Shown: in pieces, positions 32,105-39,963 of the stretch
Position numbering within the stretch: position 1 is the first letter of the stretch
How the letters are laid out: the number at the start of each line of letters is the position of its first letter
NCBI GenBank assembly: GCA_017592665.1
Contig: JAGFNW010000002.1
Coordinates: 1 to 64,000 of the forward strand
Length of the DNA: 64,000 nt
Reading direction: 5' to 3'
Origin: Streptosporangiaceae bacterium NEAU-GS5
Lineage (GTDB): Bacteria; Actinomycetota; Actinomycetes; Streptosporangiales; Streptosporangiaceae
Translations under genes and position numbers: made by a program
The notes under the pieces: generated by a model
What the model was told of the DNA's origin: nothing
Databases searched by the model: none
What the model saw: only the letters and a program-made list of their open reading frames with translations

Positions 32105-32287
32105 CAGGGTGAATGGTTCATGGGCCGCCGGCCGTCATGCGGGCGCTGAGCAGCGTCACCGCGATCTCAACGGACCCGGCTTCTCGACATGAGGCAGTAA
32201 GGGTCACATATTTCTCCAGGGCGCCGCGTCTTTCTCCGCGGTGCCCCATCGCCCACACGCTCCCATACGCCCGACCAGGTTAGGTAG

Positions 32288-32728
32288 GTGAGCTCTGTGA
32301 AACTGAGCGGCCCATTATTCGCCGCCGGCGCCGCGATGCTGCTCTGGACGGCGTCCGCCGTGCCCGCAAGCGCGGCGGTCCCCACATCCGCCGCAAAGGC
32401 GCCCGTCTCTTTCGTCAACCTGCTCGGCGGCTCCTGCTCGCCCGGCGTCTATTTCACGCAGACCAGTGGCAGCGCCGTCACGGTGGACTCCTATATCTAC
32501 TGCTATTCGTCGATCGACTACATCCAGGTCGACGTACAGCTTCGCCGTAACGGCGGCATCGTCTCGAGCAACAGCTGCGGGACCACCAGCTGGTCGATCT
32601 CCTGCCCGACCGGAGTCGTCTGCCAGCCTGGGTCCTACCAGGCGAGCGCGCAGTTCCAGGCGTACAGCACCTCGGGCAACGGCGACTACGAGTCCTGGTC
32701 GACACCGGTCGTCAACGTCACCTGCTGA
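32288..32728 (+). CDS. Small secreted protein, unknown function
   Basis: 146 aa from GTG 32288 (GTG 32297 is an alternative). A signal peptide (LFAAGAAMLLWTASAVPASA) ends at an AxA site near residue 30. The mature part is Ser/Tyr/Val-rich with six Cys, including SCSPGVYF, YIYCYSS, SCGTTSWSISCPTG and a terminal Cys, so it should form a compact disulphide-bonded beta fold. I recognise no family. It is one of three small secreted proteins in a row, the other two being on the opposite strand. Confidence 0.7.
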   Translation: MSSVKLSGPLFAAGAAMLLWTASAVPASAAVPTSAAKAPVSFVNLLGGSCSPGVYFTQTSGSAVTVDSYIYCYSSIDYIQVDVQLRRNGGIVSSNSCGTTSWSISCPTGVVCQPGSYQASAQFQAYSTSGNGDYESWSTPVVNVTC

Positions 32729-32748
32729 CCGCGATCGCCTCGCTTTTC

Positions 32749-33288
32749 TCAGTCGAGGGGAAGCGGGGAAGGGGTGATATCGACCCAGCCGGCGCAGCCG
32801 TACGGGTGGCCACCGCCCTTAGCGATCCGGCAGAGCTGAACGTTGAGCTTGACGACGTTGCGGACTTTGAAGTCGAAGTGCTTGAGGTCGTTCTTGCCGG
32901 CCTTATGCGCCGGACCGCAGTATTTGAACGACTTCACGGTCTTCCAGGGGATGTTCTCCTTCAGGCGCTGCGCCTTGAGCGGCGCGGTCCGAAAGACGAC
33001 GTACGCGCACTTGCCTTTGTTCCTGTCCTGGTCCCACAGCCTGCCGGTGACGGTGAGCTTGCTCTTGACGATTTTCCCGCCCTCCCACGTCACCGAGACG
33101 GTGCCCTTCCCCCGGGCTTTGGCCACGTGATCGAGGGAGAAGAGGGGATTCCATTCGTACTTGCCGCTGAGCGTGAGGACGGGCCCGCCGGCCGGGGCGG
33201 CGTGGGCCGGCGTCGATAAGGCGGGCATACCGAGGATGGCGGCGAATGACAGGGCCGCGATGCCCCGCGGGCGTGGCCCGCGGGGCAT
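32749..33288 (-). CDS. Secreted protein, unknown function; start codon lies inside a strong hairpin
   Basis: 179 aa. A basic n-region (MPRGPRPRG) and hydrophobic core AALSFAAILGMPALS precede an APAHA cleavage site. The mature protein is a basic, beta-rich domain with four Cys (KGKCAYV, KYCGP, VQLCRIA, YGCAGW). I recognise no family. Its ATG is contained in the 14-bp perfect hairpin at 33259-33289, which would bury the initiation region unless opened. The upstream gene on the same strand is the 83-aa Trp/Cys-rich secreted peptide, 45 bp away, so the two may share a transcript with the hairpin limiting the second gene. Confidence 0.7.
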   Translation of the reverse strand: MPRGPRPRGIAALSFAAILGMPALSTPAHAAPAGGPVLTLSGKYEWNPLFSLDHVAKARGKGTVSVTWEGGKIVKSKLTVTGRLWDQDRNKGKCAYVVFRTAPLKAQRLKENIPWKTVKSFKYCGPAHKAGKNDLKHFDFKVRNVVKLNVQLCRIAKGGGHPYGCAGWVDITPSPLPLD

Positions 33289-33289
33289 C
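33259..33289 (-). terminator. 14-bp perfect hairpin with 3-nt loop (terminator or translational block)
   Basis: GATGCCCCGCGGGC and its exact complement surround GTG. The right arm contains the start codon of the secreted-protein gene ending at 33288. It can act as terminator for the upstream 83-aa gene, as a translational switch, or both. Confidence 0.55.
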
Positions 33290-33333
33290 GGATCATCGGC
33301 TGGTGACGAACACCAGGCGATCAGAGGTCGCGA

Positions 33334-33585
33334 TTAGTCGTTGTGGTCGTTGTACTGGCAGTAGTCCAGCTGCCAGCGGCCGTTCCTCCAGCAGTAGCGA
33401 CACCAGTCGCCGTAGTGCCACTTCCATTTGCACCGCTTGTCGGCCCCAGCCGTGCCCGTACTCGTGCAGGGCGCGGTGATCGTGACAGCCTTGGAGGTGG
33501 CGCTGGCGGGCGACGCGCTCACCGCGGCGCCGATCGAGATGGTGGACACGGCGACAGCTGCCGCTGCCAGGAATCGATGCAGCAC
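33334..33585 (-). CDS. Small secreted Cys/Trp-rich peptide (83 aa)
   Basis: Starts at GTG 33583-33585 with GGGAG 7 nt upstream. A signal peptide (LAAAAVAVSTISIGAAVSA) ends near SPASA. The predicted mature peptide is only about 50 residues and unusually rich in Trp, Tyr and Cys: CKWKWHYGDWCRYCWRNGRW followed by QLDYCQYNDHND. Five Cys suggest two disulphides or metal binding. Aromatic, basic secreted peptides of this size can be antimicrobial or surface-binding, but I recognise no family and make no functional claim. Confidence 0.65.
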   Translation of the reverse strand: MLHRFLAAAAVAVSTISIGAAVSASPASATSKAVTITAPCTSTGTAGADKRCKWKWHYGDWCRYCWRNGRWQLDYCQYNDHND

Positions 33586-34026
33586 GAGATCACTCCCATG
33601 TTTCCGAGGTGGAGTTCCCAGAGCAGAGCGCCTGGGTTTCGTCGGAGCGTCGATAACGATCCCGGGATGCGCCATGACGGCGCTGTGGAACAACTTCAAC
33701 GCTAGCGACCGGCCACCAGCCGTATCGACCCACCTGCGGTAAAACCATATATCCGACACCGTGTTCGAATAATCACCTGCAAGCGGGGTGCGGCCGGATG
33801 TGCCGCCAGGCGCGGGGTTCCGCGGGAGTTCACTACGTAGCGTCTGCAAGCACATGCATGCAGTTCGCATCCCGCGAGCCCTGGACAGCGCCCCGGTTCC
33901 CCGTCCTCGCCAACGCAGCCCCAGAATTCCTGCACGTCCCAGGAAACGCCCACCCGATCCGCCCACAACCCGGCCGCTCTCAGCACTTCTGGGCTGATTC
34001 TCCCGATGCCGTAGGCTCTCGATCCA
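33586..34026. other. Intergenic region upstream of the SIR2 gene
   Basis: About 440 bases with no gene I can support. It must contain the promoters of the divergent secreted-peptide gene and the SIR2-type gene; I see no clear -35/-10 pair or strong ribosome site before the ATG at 34027. Confidence 0.4.
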
Positions 34027-37000
34027 ATGTGGATTCGTGAGGTCGACTTTCCGGCGGCGCTGGTCGAGGCTCATCGAGCCGGGAAGCTGGTGCTCTTCGT
34101 AGGCGCGGGCGCATCGCGGGATGCTCCCTCGAGCCTTCCTCTGTTCACCACGCTGACCGCCCGCATCGCCGATGAAGCCCAGATCCCGGCGACCGCCGAC
34201 GATCTCAACAACCCGGACGTGTTCCTGGGCAAGCTGCTGGATCAGCAGGTTGACGTGCACCGCCTCGTCGCAACCCACATTGGTGCGCCGGCGTCGGAGC
34301 CGAACCGGCTGCACAAGGCGCTGGGCGAGCTGGCCGTGGCGGGCGGACCGGTGCGGATCGTGACCACGAACTACGACGGGCATTTGTCGGCCGTGCTGCG
34401 CGAAAGAAATGTTGGGTTCGAGGAGTACATCGGCCCGGCGTTGCCGATGGGTGATGACTTCACCGGCATCGTGTACCTGCACGGGAGTCTGCGGCGGGAA
34501 CCGCGGCAGCTGATCGTGACCGACGGCGACTTCGGCCGGGCATATCTCCGGGATGCGTGGGCCGCTCGGTTCCTGGAGCGAATGTTCGCCACGTACACCG
34601 TGCTTTTCATTGGTTACAGTCACGCTGACGTCGTCATGCGCTACTTGGCTCGAGCCCTTGGACCTGGCGCTCGCCGATATGCGCTGACCTCTGATGACAC
34701 GGGCTGGCACGGTTTGGGGATCGTCACGATCGGCTATCCGGTCGTCGGCGGTTCGCACACCGCACTCGTCGACGCGGCGGAAGGATGGGCGTCGCTGGCG
34801 TCGATGGGACTTCTCGACCATCGGCAGCGGATTCTGCGCCTGGTGTCGGTGCCGCCGTCCCAACTCCCGGAGGAGGCTTCCTATCTGGAGGCCGTGGTCG
34901 CCGATCCTGATCGCGTACGGCTGTTCGCCGAGCTGGCGCGTGGCGAGGAATGGCTGTCGTGGGCGGCGACGCAGCCGGAGGTTCGCCGCCTGTTCGATCC
35001 GATGGCATCGCCCACGGAATGCACCCCGACGCTCGCCTCCTGGTTCGCCGAGCACTTCGCCATGGACGAGGCGCTCACCTTCTCCGCCCTGGACGTCGTG
35101 CGGAGCGCCGGCGGAAGCGTCGGGCCGACATTGTGGTCGGAGCTCGGACGTCACATGGCCATGCGCGACTCGCCTCGTCCAGACTGGCTCGGGCCGTGGC
35201 TCGTGCTGCTGATTCAGAACGCGACGGACGCGACAAGCTACTGGCTTGAGTACGCGCTGACGGCGTCACGCTGGCCTGACGACAGATCGGCCGCTGTGCT
35301 GCTGTTCGACCACATGACCGAACCTCACGCACAACCCCGGCCTGCATTCGGGATGACAGGAGGGCCCCGTTTCGAGATCCGGTTGAAAGGCGATCACCAC
35401 TGGCTCGACGAGGCCTGGCGGCAGCTGTTCAGCCCCAATCTGGCGGAAGCCGCTCCCGCCGTTCTAGCCGTCGCGGATCGGCACCTGCGGCGCGCGTTTC
35501 AGCTCCTCGACACGGCGGGGCATGTCAGGCATGGGTGGGACCCGGTCTCGTTCGGACGTTCCGCGATTGAGCCCCATCCCCAGGACGGGCACCCCGAGTC
35601 CATCGATGTCCTCATCGACGCGGCGCGCGATTGCCTCGAGACCTTGCTGGACATTGGCGACGCCCGCGGAGCGTCCTATCTCGCGTCATGGGCCGATTCG
35701 GAAGCGCCGCTTCTGCGCCGTCTGGCGCTGCATGGCGTGGCACATCGCGCAGACGTCGACGGCGCCTCCAAGATCGCTTGGCTCCGGGATCGAGCGTGGT
35801 TGTTCGATCCTCGACTCCGCCACGAGGTCTTTCGCCTGATCGAAACCGCCCTGCCATCAGCAGGTGTTGACGCCGCCGACGCTCTGGTCGCCGACGTACT
35901 CGCCGGCTCCGACGATGCCGCAGATGCGGATCTACGTGCCTACGAGCAGTTCAACGCCCTGACGTGGATCAAGCGTCACGCGGCCGATCTACGGTCGGCA
36001 CAGCTCGCCCTCGAGCAGATTCGAGCACGGCATCCAGACTTCGAGGAACGCCAAAACCCTGATCTGGTCATGCAGGTGAACGTCGGAAGGATCAGACGCC
36101 AGCCTCCTACGACCGCCGAGGCACTTCACGAAAGCATCCTCGCCAACGCGGCCGACGCCATTGGCGAGCTACGCCGCTATGAGGCCGTCCGTCCCCCATC
36201 CACTGGTCCCACCTGGGACGACGCGTTGGGTTTGCTCGTGGAGACGGTCGGCGGCCACCCCCGTGACGGGTTGTCCGTTCTTGATGCGGCCGGCGGCGAT
36301 CACCCCGACATCGTCGGCAGCGTCATTTCCGGATGGTCCACGGCCGACGTGGAAGGTGAAACAGCGGAGGCCATTCTCGCCCGGCTCACCCGGCTCGATC
36401 TCAGCTCTGTGGCTGGGAGTCTCTCCAGCCTCCTGGCGGATGGGGGGCGAGGCGACGCCAATCCGACGAAGTGGTTTCTGTTTCCCGCCGCCCGCCAACT
36501 TGCGGCCGACCTGTGGGCTGTCCTCGACAGCGCTCCGGCTCCCACCGATGTCAGCGACTGGCTGAGCCGCGCCATCAGCCATCCGGCCGGCAAGCTCGCC
36601 CAATTCTGGATGCAGGCCGTCGCGGCGGACTGGCGAGAAGCAGGCGAGAGCTGGGCGGGCCTGCCCGCATACACGCAGGTGCAACTCGACGTCCTCCTCA
36701 CGGGCGACGATGTCCGCTCCACGCTGGCCGGAGTGGTGTTCGCCGGCCAGGTGCGATTCTTCTTCGGCGCGGATCGGCCCTGGTGCGAAGCTCGCGTCCT
36801 GCCACTGCTCGACTGGGCGGCGGATTCGGTACGCGCGCGACGCGCGTGGGGCGGCTACCTGGCCTGGGGCCAGCCGAACGATCAGCTCCTCGCCGCGGGA
36901 CTTGGCGACTACTACCTGGCGACCGCCACGCATCTCGGCGCGTTCCGCGAGGAACAACGCCGGCAATTCTGCTCTCACCTGGCCGCCGTGGCACTGTTCA

Positions 37001-37326
37001 GCGATATGGACCCGCGGTGGATCCGATCGTTCACAAGGACCGTGGAGGCCGTCCATCGTGTGGAGTGGATGAACCAGGTCGCGTGGACGCTCGATGACAT
37101 GCCGGCGGATGCGGTCGAGCACCAGTGGCAGCGTTGGATGCGCCCGTACTGGCGGGACCGCGTCGACAGCATCCCGCTACACCTCACGTTCGAGGAGGCC
37201 TCGGCGATGGCGGCCTGGGTGGTGCACCTGACCGAGCCCCGGTCTATCGGTGAAGCGGTCAGATTGGCCAAAAGCATGGGAGGCCGGCCTGCCCGAACAC
37301 AGCCGGATACTCCACGAACTCAATGA
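34027..37326 (+). CDS. SIR2-DUF4020 protein, DSR1-like anti-phage defence NADase (3' frameshift)
   Basis: 1099 aa as read. Residues 1-250 are a SIR2-like domain: VLFVGAGASRDAPSSLPLFT (NAD-binding GAGxS), VTTNYDGHL, YLHGSL with the expected catalytic His, and LFIGYSHADVVMRYL. About 750 residues of helical repeat region follow, ending in RWMRPYWRDRVDSIPLHLTF and EEASAMAAWVVHL, which match DUF4020. SIR2 plus DUF4020 is the layout of defence-associated sirtuin DSR1, where sensing of phage leads to NAD+ depletion and abortive infection. The matching C-terminal extension continues in the +1 frame (to 37525), so a one-base change near 37272 truncates it. The gene is isolated, with no partner genes. 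Confidence 0.85.
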   Translation: MWIREVDFPAALVEAHRAGKLVLFVGAGASRDAPSSLPLFTTLTARIADEAQIPATADDLNNPDVFLGKLLDQQVDVHRLVATHIGAPASEPNRLHKALGELAVAGGPVRIVTTNYDGHLSAVLRERNVGFEEYIGPALPMGDDFTGIVYLHGSLRREPRQLIVTDGDFGRAYLRDAWAARFLERMFATYTVLFIGYSHADVVMRYLARALGPGARRYALTSDDTGWHGLGIVTIGYPVVGGSHTALVDAAEGWASLASMGLLDHRQRILRLVSVPPSQLPEEASYLEAVVADPDRVRLFAELARGEEWLSWAATQPEVRRLFDPMASPTECTPTLASWFAEHFAMDEALTFSALDVVRSAGGSVGPTLWSELGRHMAMRDSPRPDWLGPWLVLLIQNATDATSYWLEYALTASRWPDDRSAAVLLFDHMTEPHAQPRPAFGMTGGPRFEIRLKGDHHWLDEAWRQLFSPNLAEAAPAVLAVADRHLRRAFQLLDTAGHVRHGWDPVSFGRSAIEPHPQDGHPESIDVLIDAARDCLETLLDIGDARGASYLASWADSEAPLLRRLALHGVAHRADVDGASKIAWLRDRAWLFDPRLRHEVFRLIETALPSAGVDAADALVADVLAGSDDAADADLRAYEQFNALTWIKRHAADLRSAQLALEQIRARHPDFEERQNPDLVMQVNVGRIRRQPPTTAEALHESILANAADAIGELRRYEAVRPPSTGPTWDDALGLLVETVGGHPRDGLSVLDAAGGDHPDIVGSVISGWSTADVEGETAEAILARLTRLDLSSVAGSLSSLLADGGRGDANPTKWFLFPAARQLAADLWAVLDSAPAPTDVSDWLSRAISHPAGKLAQFWMQAVAADWREAGESWAGLPAYTQVQLDVLLTGDDVRSTLAGVVFAGQVRFFFGADRPWCEARVLPLLDWAADSVRARRAWGGYLAWGQPNDQLLAAGLGDYYLATATHLGAFREEQRRQFCSHLAAVALFSDMDPRWIRSFTRTVEAVHRVEWMNQVAWTLDDMPADAVEHQWQRWMRPYWRDRVDSIPLHLTFEEASAMAAWVVHLTEPRSIGEAVRLAKSMGGRPARTQPDTPRTQ

Positions 37327-37525
37327 CGGGCCGATTGATCGCGCGCCGGCCGAATTCGCCGGACTGGTCGCCCATCTGCTGCGCGGCACCCGGCAGCGTT
37401 TCTGGCGATGCCACGATCTCGCGCACATGGTGCCTCGGCTACGCGGCGTGGCGGATCCCGGCGACATCACCAGCATCGTCGAACAAGCCATCCGTCTCGG
37501 CTGCCGAGACGCTCCCCAGTGGTGA
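37272..37525 (+). pseudogene. C-terminal extension of the SIR2-DUF4020 protein in the +1 frame
   Basis: If one A of the run in CCAAAAG near 37270 is skipped, translation continues as AKAWEAGLPEHSRILHELND and about 65 more residues, through ITSIVEQAIRLGCRDAPQW to TGA at 37523-37525. The sequence is protein-like and begins exactly where the DUF4020 region would go on. This marks a frameshift mutation, a sequencing error in the A run, or a slippage site. Confidence 0.6.
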
Positions 37526-37603
37526 CGCCGCCGAATGTGTCATTGAAAGGGTCGCGGGAAGTGGGTTGAGTCTCACGTGGGGTGAGGCTTTAGCGTCGCG
37601 GGC

Positions 37604-38446
37604 ATGAAGGTCATCGTTCATGACACCTTGACGGCCATGGCCGGGCTGCTGGGCCGGCCGCCGGCGGAGCGGGCGGGGCTGCTGCGGGAGATGCTGGCCC
37701 CGATCCGGGAGCTCATCCCCGTGCCCGGCGATGTCGTCGACATCCATCACCAGGGCGGCGGCTTCCGGGTGGACCGGGAGGACGACCGCTACCTTCCCGC
37801 GCTCGAGGCGCTCAGCGGCCTGCCCGGCGAGATCGAGGGGCTGCTGGCGGCGGCCGTCGGCCATATGCGGGCGGCCGTGCCGGATGCCGTCGTCCCGGAG
37901 GAGCTGCAGGTGCTCTTCGTGCTGGGCAACCCAGACGACGACTATCTGATGCGCGTCGTCGGCGGCTACTACGGCATGGGCGCGGCGCCCGGCTGGCTCT
38001 ATCTGATCGCCTGGCCCACTCCCGACAACCGGGCGCGCCTCGCGCATTGCGCGGTGCACGAGTTCCACCACCAGCTCCGGCATTCCAACGTGCCCTGGGA
38101 GCCGGTCGTGGGCGAGCACGTGATCTCGGAAGGGCTGGCCGAGGCGTTCGTGCGCGAGCTGTCCGGGCCGGAGGCCATGGGGCCGTGGTCGGCCGCGGTC
38201 ACCGGGGAGGACTTCGAACGCGCGTACGCGAGGATCGTCGCCGACCTGGACGTGCGGGGCATGACCGCCGCCTGGGTGCTCGGCGACAGCGCGACCGTGC
38301 GGTTCGGCGGGCAGCCGCTGGGTATTCCCGACCTGGCCGGATACGCGGTGGGGCTGCGGCTGGTGGACGAGCATCTGGCACGGACCGGCATGTCGGCCGC
38401 GGCCAGCACGGTGCTGCCCAGGGGCGAGATCCTCAAGAACGGCTGA
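37604..38446 (+). CDS. DUF2268 putative zinc-dependent metalloprotease
   Basis: 280 aa, no signal peptide. HCAVHEFHHQLRHS contains the HExxH zinc motif, and VISEGLAEAFVREL supplies the downstream Glu (EGLAE) expected as third zinc ligand, the arrangement of DUF2268 'predicted Zn-dependent proteases'. The N-terminal 110 residues are helical; GNPDDDYLMRVVGGYYGMG leads into the catalytic region. Cytosolic location and unknown substrate. It is monocistronic, convergent with the GH16 gene across a tandem-repeat region. No Shine-Dalgarno is evident, so the transcript may be leaderless. Confidence 0.85.
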   Translation: MKVIVHDTLTAMAGLLGRPPAERAGLLREMLAPIRELIPVPGDVVDIHHQGGGFRVDREDDRYLPALEALSGLPGEIEGLLAAAVGHMRAAVPDAVVPEELQVLFVLGNPDDDYLMRVVGGYYGMGAAPGWLYLIAWPTPDNRARLAHCAVHEFHHQLRHSNVPWEPVVGEHVISEGLAEAFVRELSGPEAMGPWSAAVTGEDFERAYARIVADLDVRGMTAAWVLGDSATVRFGGQPLGIPDLAGYAVGLRLVDEHLARTGMSAAASTVLPRGEILKNG

Positions 38447-38472
38447 GGCTCGTGCGCCTCGAGTACGCACGA

Positions 38473-38568
38473 GCCATCAGCACGTCACGCCGTCAGCACG
38501 TCAGGCCGGCAGCACGCCACGCCGGCAGCGAGTCATGCCGTTGGCACGCCACGCCGTCAGCGCGTCAG
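38473..38568. repeat. Six tandem copies of a 16-bp repeat
   Basis: Consecutive units begin at 38473, 38489, 38505, 38521, 38537 and 38553; the consensus is close to GCCGTCAGCACGYCAC, with 1-5 differences per unit. The array lies between the convergent DUF2268 and GH16 genes, and its last unit contains the GH16 stop codon. It is a minisatellite; no unit-spacer alternation exists, so it is not CRISPR. Confidence 0.85.
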
Positions 38569-39953
38569 GTGGCGGGGACCGTGTCGACCCAGCTGGTGCC
38601 GGCGGTCCGGTAGGCGTTCACCCGTGAGGTGACGGTCGCGGGCGCGACGACCTCGTTCTTGGCGTGGTAGAACCAGTCGACCTGCTCGACGTACTCACGC
38701 GGGGTGGCGCTGCCGGCCAGGCCGCCGCTGATGAACCACAGGTTGAAGTTGACCGACTGCACGGTCTCGGGATAGTAGATCCCGCCGTGGGTGGCGAACA
38801 GCTCGCCGTCGATGTAGTACTTGCACTCGCCGTTCGCGACCTGCAGCACCAGGTCGTGCCAGCCGTTGTAGCTCTGGACGCGCTCGGTGTGCACGTTCAC
38901 CGCGTTCCAGGGCTCGTTCTGGTACGTCTCCCAGGTGGTCGTGTACATGATCGGCCCTTGGACGCCCCAGCCGCCGTTGGGCAGATACTCGAAGTCCTGC
39001 TCGCTGTAGTTGGGATCCATGTCGAACGCCAGCGGCGTGATCGTGAAGAAGGTCTCCACGAGGTTGTCCCCGTCAGGCCCGGTCGTGGGCGTGTCGGCGA
39101 ATTTCACCCGGGCCGCGTACGTGCCCTCCAGGAACTTGCGCTGGTGCAGGAACTCGGCCTGCGACGTGCCGCCGGCGGAGCCGTCGGTGGCGGCGCGCAG
39201 TTGCATGGCCTTGTTCGTGCCGCCGACCACCGGGAAGCTCACGTTCGACGCCGGCCAGCTCGCGCCCGGCACGCCGGGGCCGCCCGAGTTGGTGCGCACG
39301 GTCCAGTGGTGGGCGCTGATGGCCGGGTCGGATGAGTTCGTATACGCGAAGTCGTCGAAGACGACCCCCGCGTTTCCGGTCGAGGTCGGTGTGGGTGACG
39401 GCGTGGGCGAGGGCGAGACACCGCCTCCGGTGGGCGGGGCGCCCCAGACCAGGGCCCCGTTGAGGAAGACGGCGACCTTCGACCAGTCGGTGTACGTGGT
39501 CAGCGCCGGGTTGAAGGAGTAGTCGTCGCTCTGGTTGATGGTCTGCCAGTCGGCCCGGTAGAAGCGCAGCTGCATGTCGCTGGTCGAGCCACCCGAGGCG
39601 AGCGTGCCCGAGGTGTAGCCCACTTCCAGGTAGCGGCTGGTGTCGGTGATGTTCCCGAAGGTCCCGGTGATGGTCGAGCAGGACACGACCGCCCATGAAC
39701 AGGCGAAACGGTACTGCTGCGCCGCGTTGTCGGCGGTGAAGTAGTAGCGGATCTTCACGCCGCTCAGCGCGACCGCCGAGCCGCTGTCGTTGTACAGGTT
39801 GAACCACGGTTCGACCTGGTCGGCGGTGCCGCCGGTGGCGCTGGTCTTGTACTTCAGCCGCAGGGACGCGGCGCTCGCGGTTCCCGTCACGACCGCGAGG
39901 CCCGCGACGAGCAGCAGGGATAACAGCCCTCCGATGACGATTTTTCTTGACAT
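38565..39953 (-). CDS. Secreted CBM3 + GH16-like glycan hydrolase
   Basis: 462 aa. Signal peptide (IVIGGLLSLLLVAGLAVVTG ... ASA). Residues about 32-170 are a family 3 carbohydrate-binding module (VEPWFNLYNDSGSAVALSGV, IRYYFTADNA, ADWQTINQSDDYSFN), which binds crystalline cellulose or chitin. A Pro/Ser/Thr linker follows (SPSPTPSPTPTSTG). Residues about 195-440 form a GH16-like beta jelly roll with the catalytic cluster SEQDFEYLPNGGWG (two Glu around an Asp) and WHDLVLQVANGECKYYIDGE. Exported; likely cuts beta-1,3/1,4-type glucans or related wall polysaccharides. It sits beside the GH20/chitosugar importer genes, consistent with polymer degradation feeding uptake. Confidence 0.87.
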   Translation of the reverse strand: MSRKIVIGGLLSLLLVAGLAVVTGTASAASLRLKYKTSATGGTADQVEPWFNLYNDSGSAVALSGVKIRYYFTADNAAQQYRFACSWAVVSCSTITGTFGNITDTSRYLEVGYTSGTLASGGSTSDMQLRFYRADWQTINQSDDYSFNPALTTYTDWSKVAVFLNGALVWGAPPTGGGVSPSPTPSPTPTSTGNAGVVFDDFAYTNSSDPAISAHHWTVRTNSGGPGVPGASWPASNVSFPVVGGTNKAMQLRAATDGSAGGTSQAEFLHQRKFLEGTYAARVKFADTPTTGPDGDNLVETFFTITPLAFDMDPNYSEQDFEYLPNGGWGVQGPIMYTTTWETYQNEPWNAVNVHTERVQSYNGWHDLVLQVANGECKYYIDGELFATHGGIYYPETVQSVNFNLWFISGGLAGSATPREYVEQVDWFYHAKNEVVAPATVTSRVNAYRTAGTSWVDTVPAT

Positions 39954-39963
39954 TTCGGCCCTT

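Noticed and set aside
33586-35154. A 606-codon minus-strand frame ending in the small secreted peptide
   Set aside because: Only the last 83 codons have a ribosome site, signal peptide and plausible protein; the rest is antisense to the SIR2 gene.
38473-38568. CRISPR array
   Set aside because: The 16-bp units are directly tandem with no unique spacers, and no cas genes are near.
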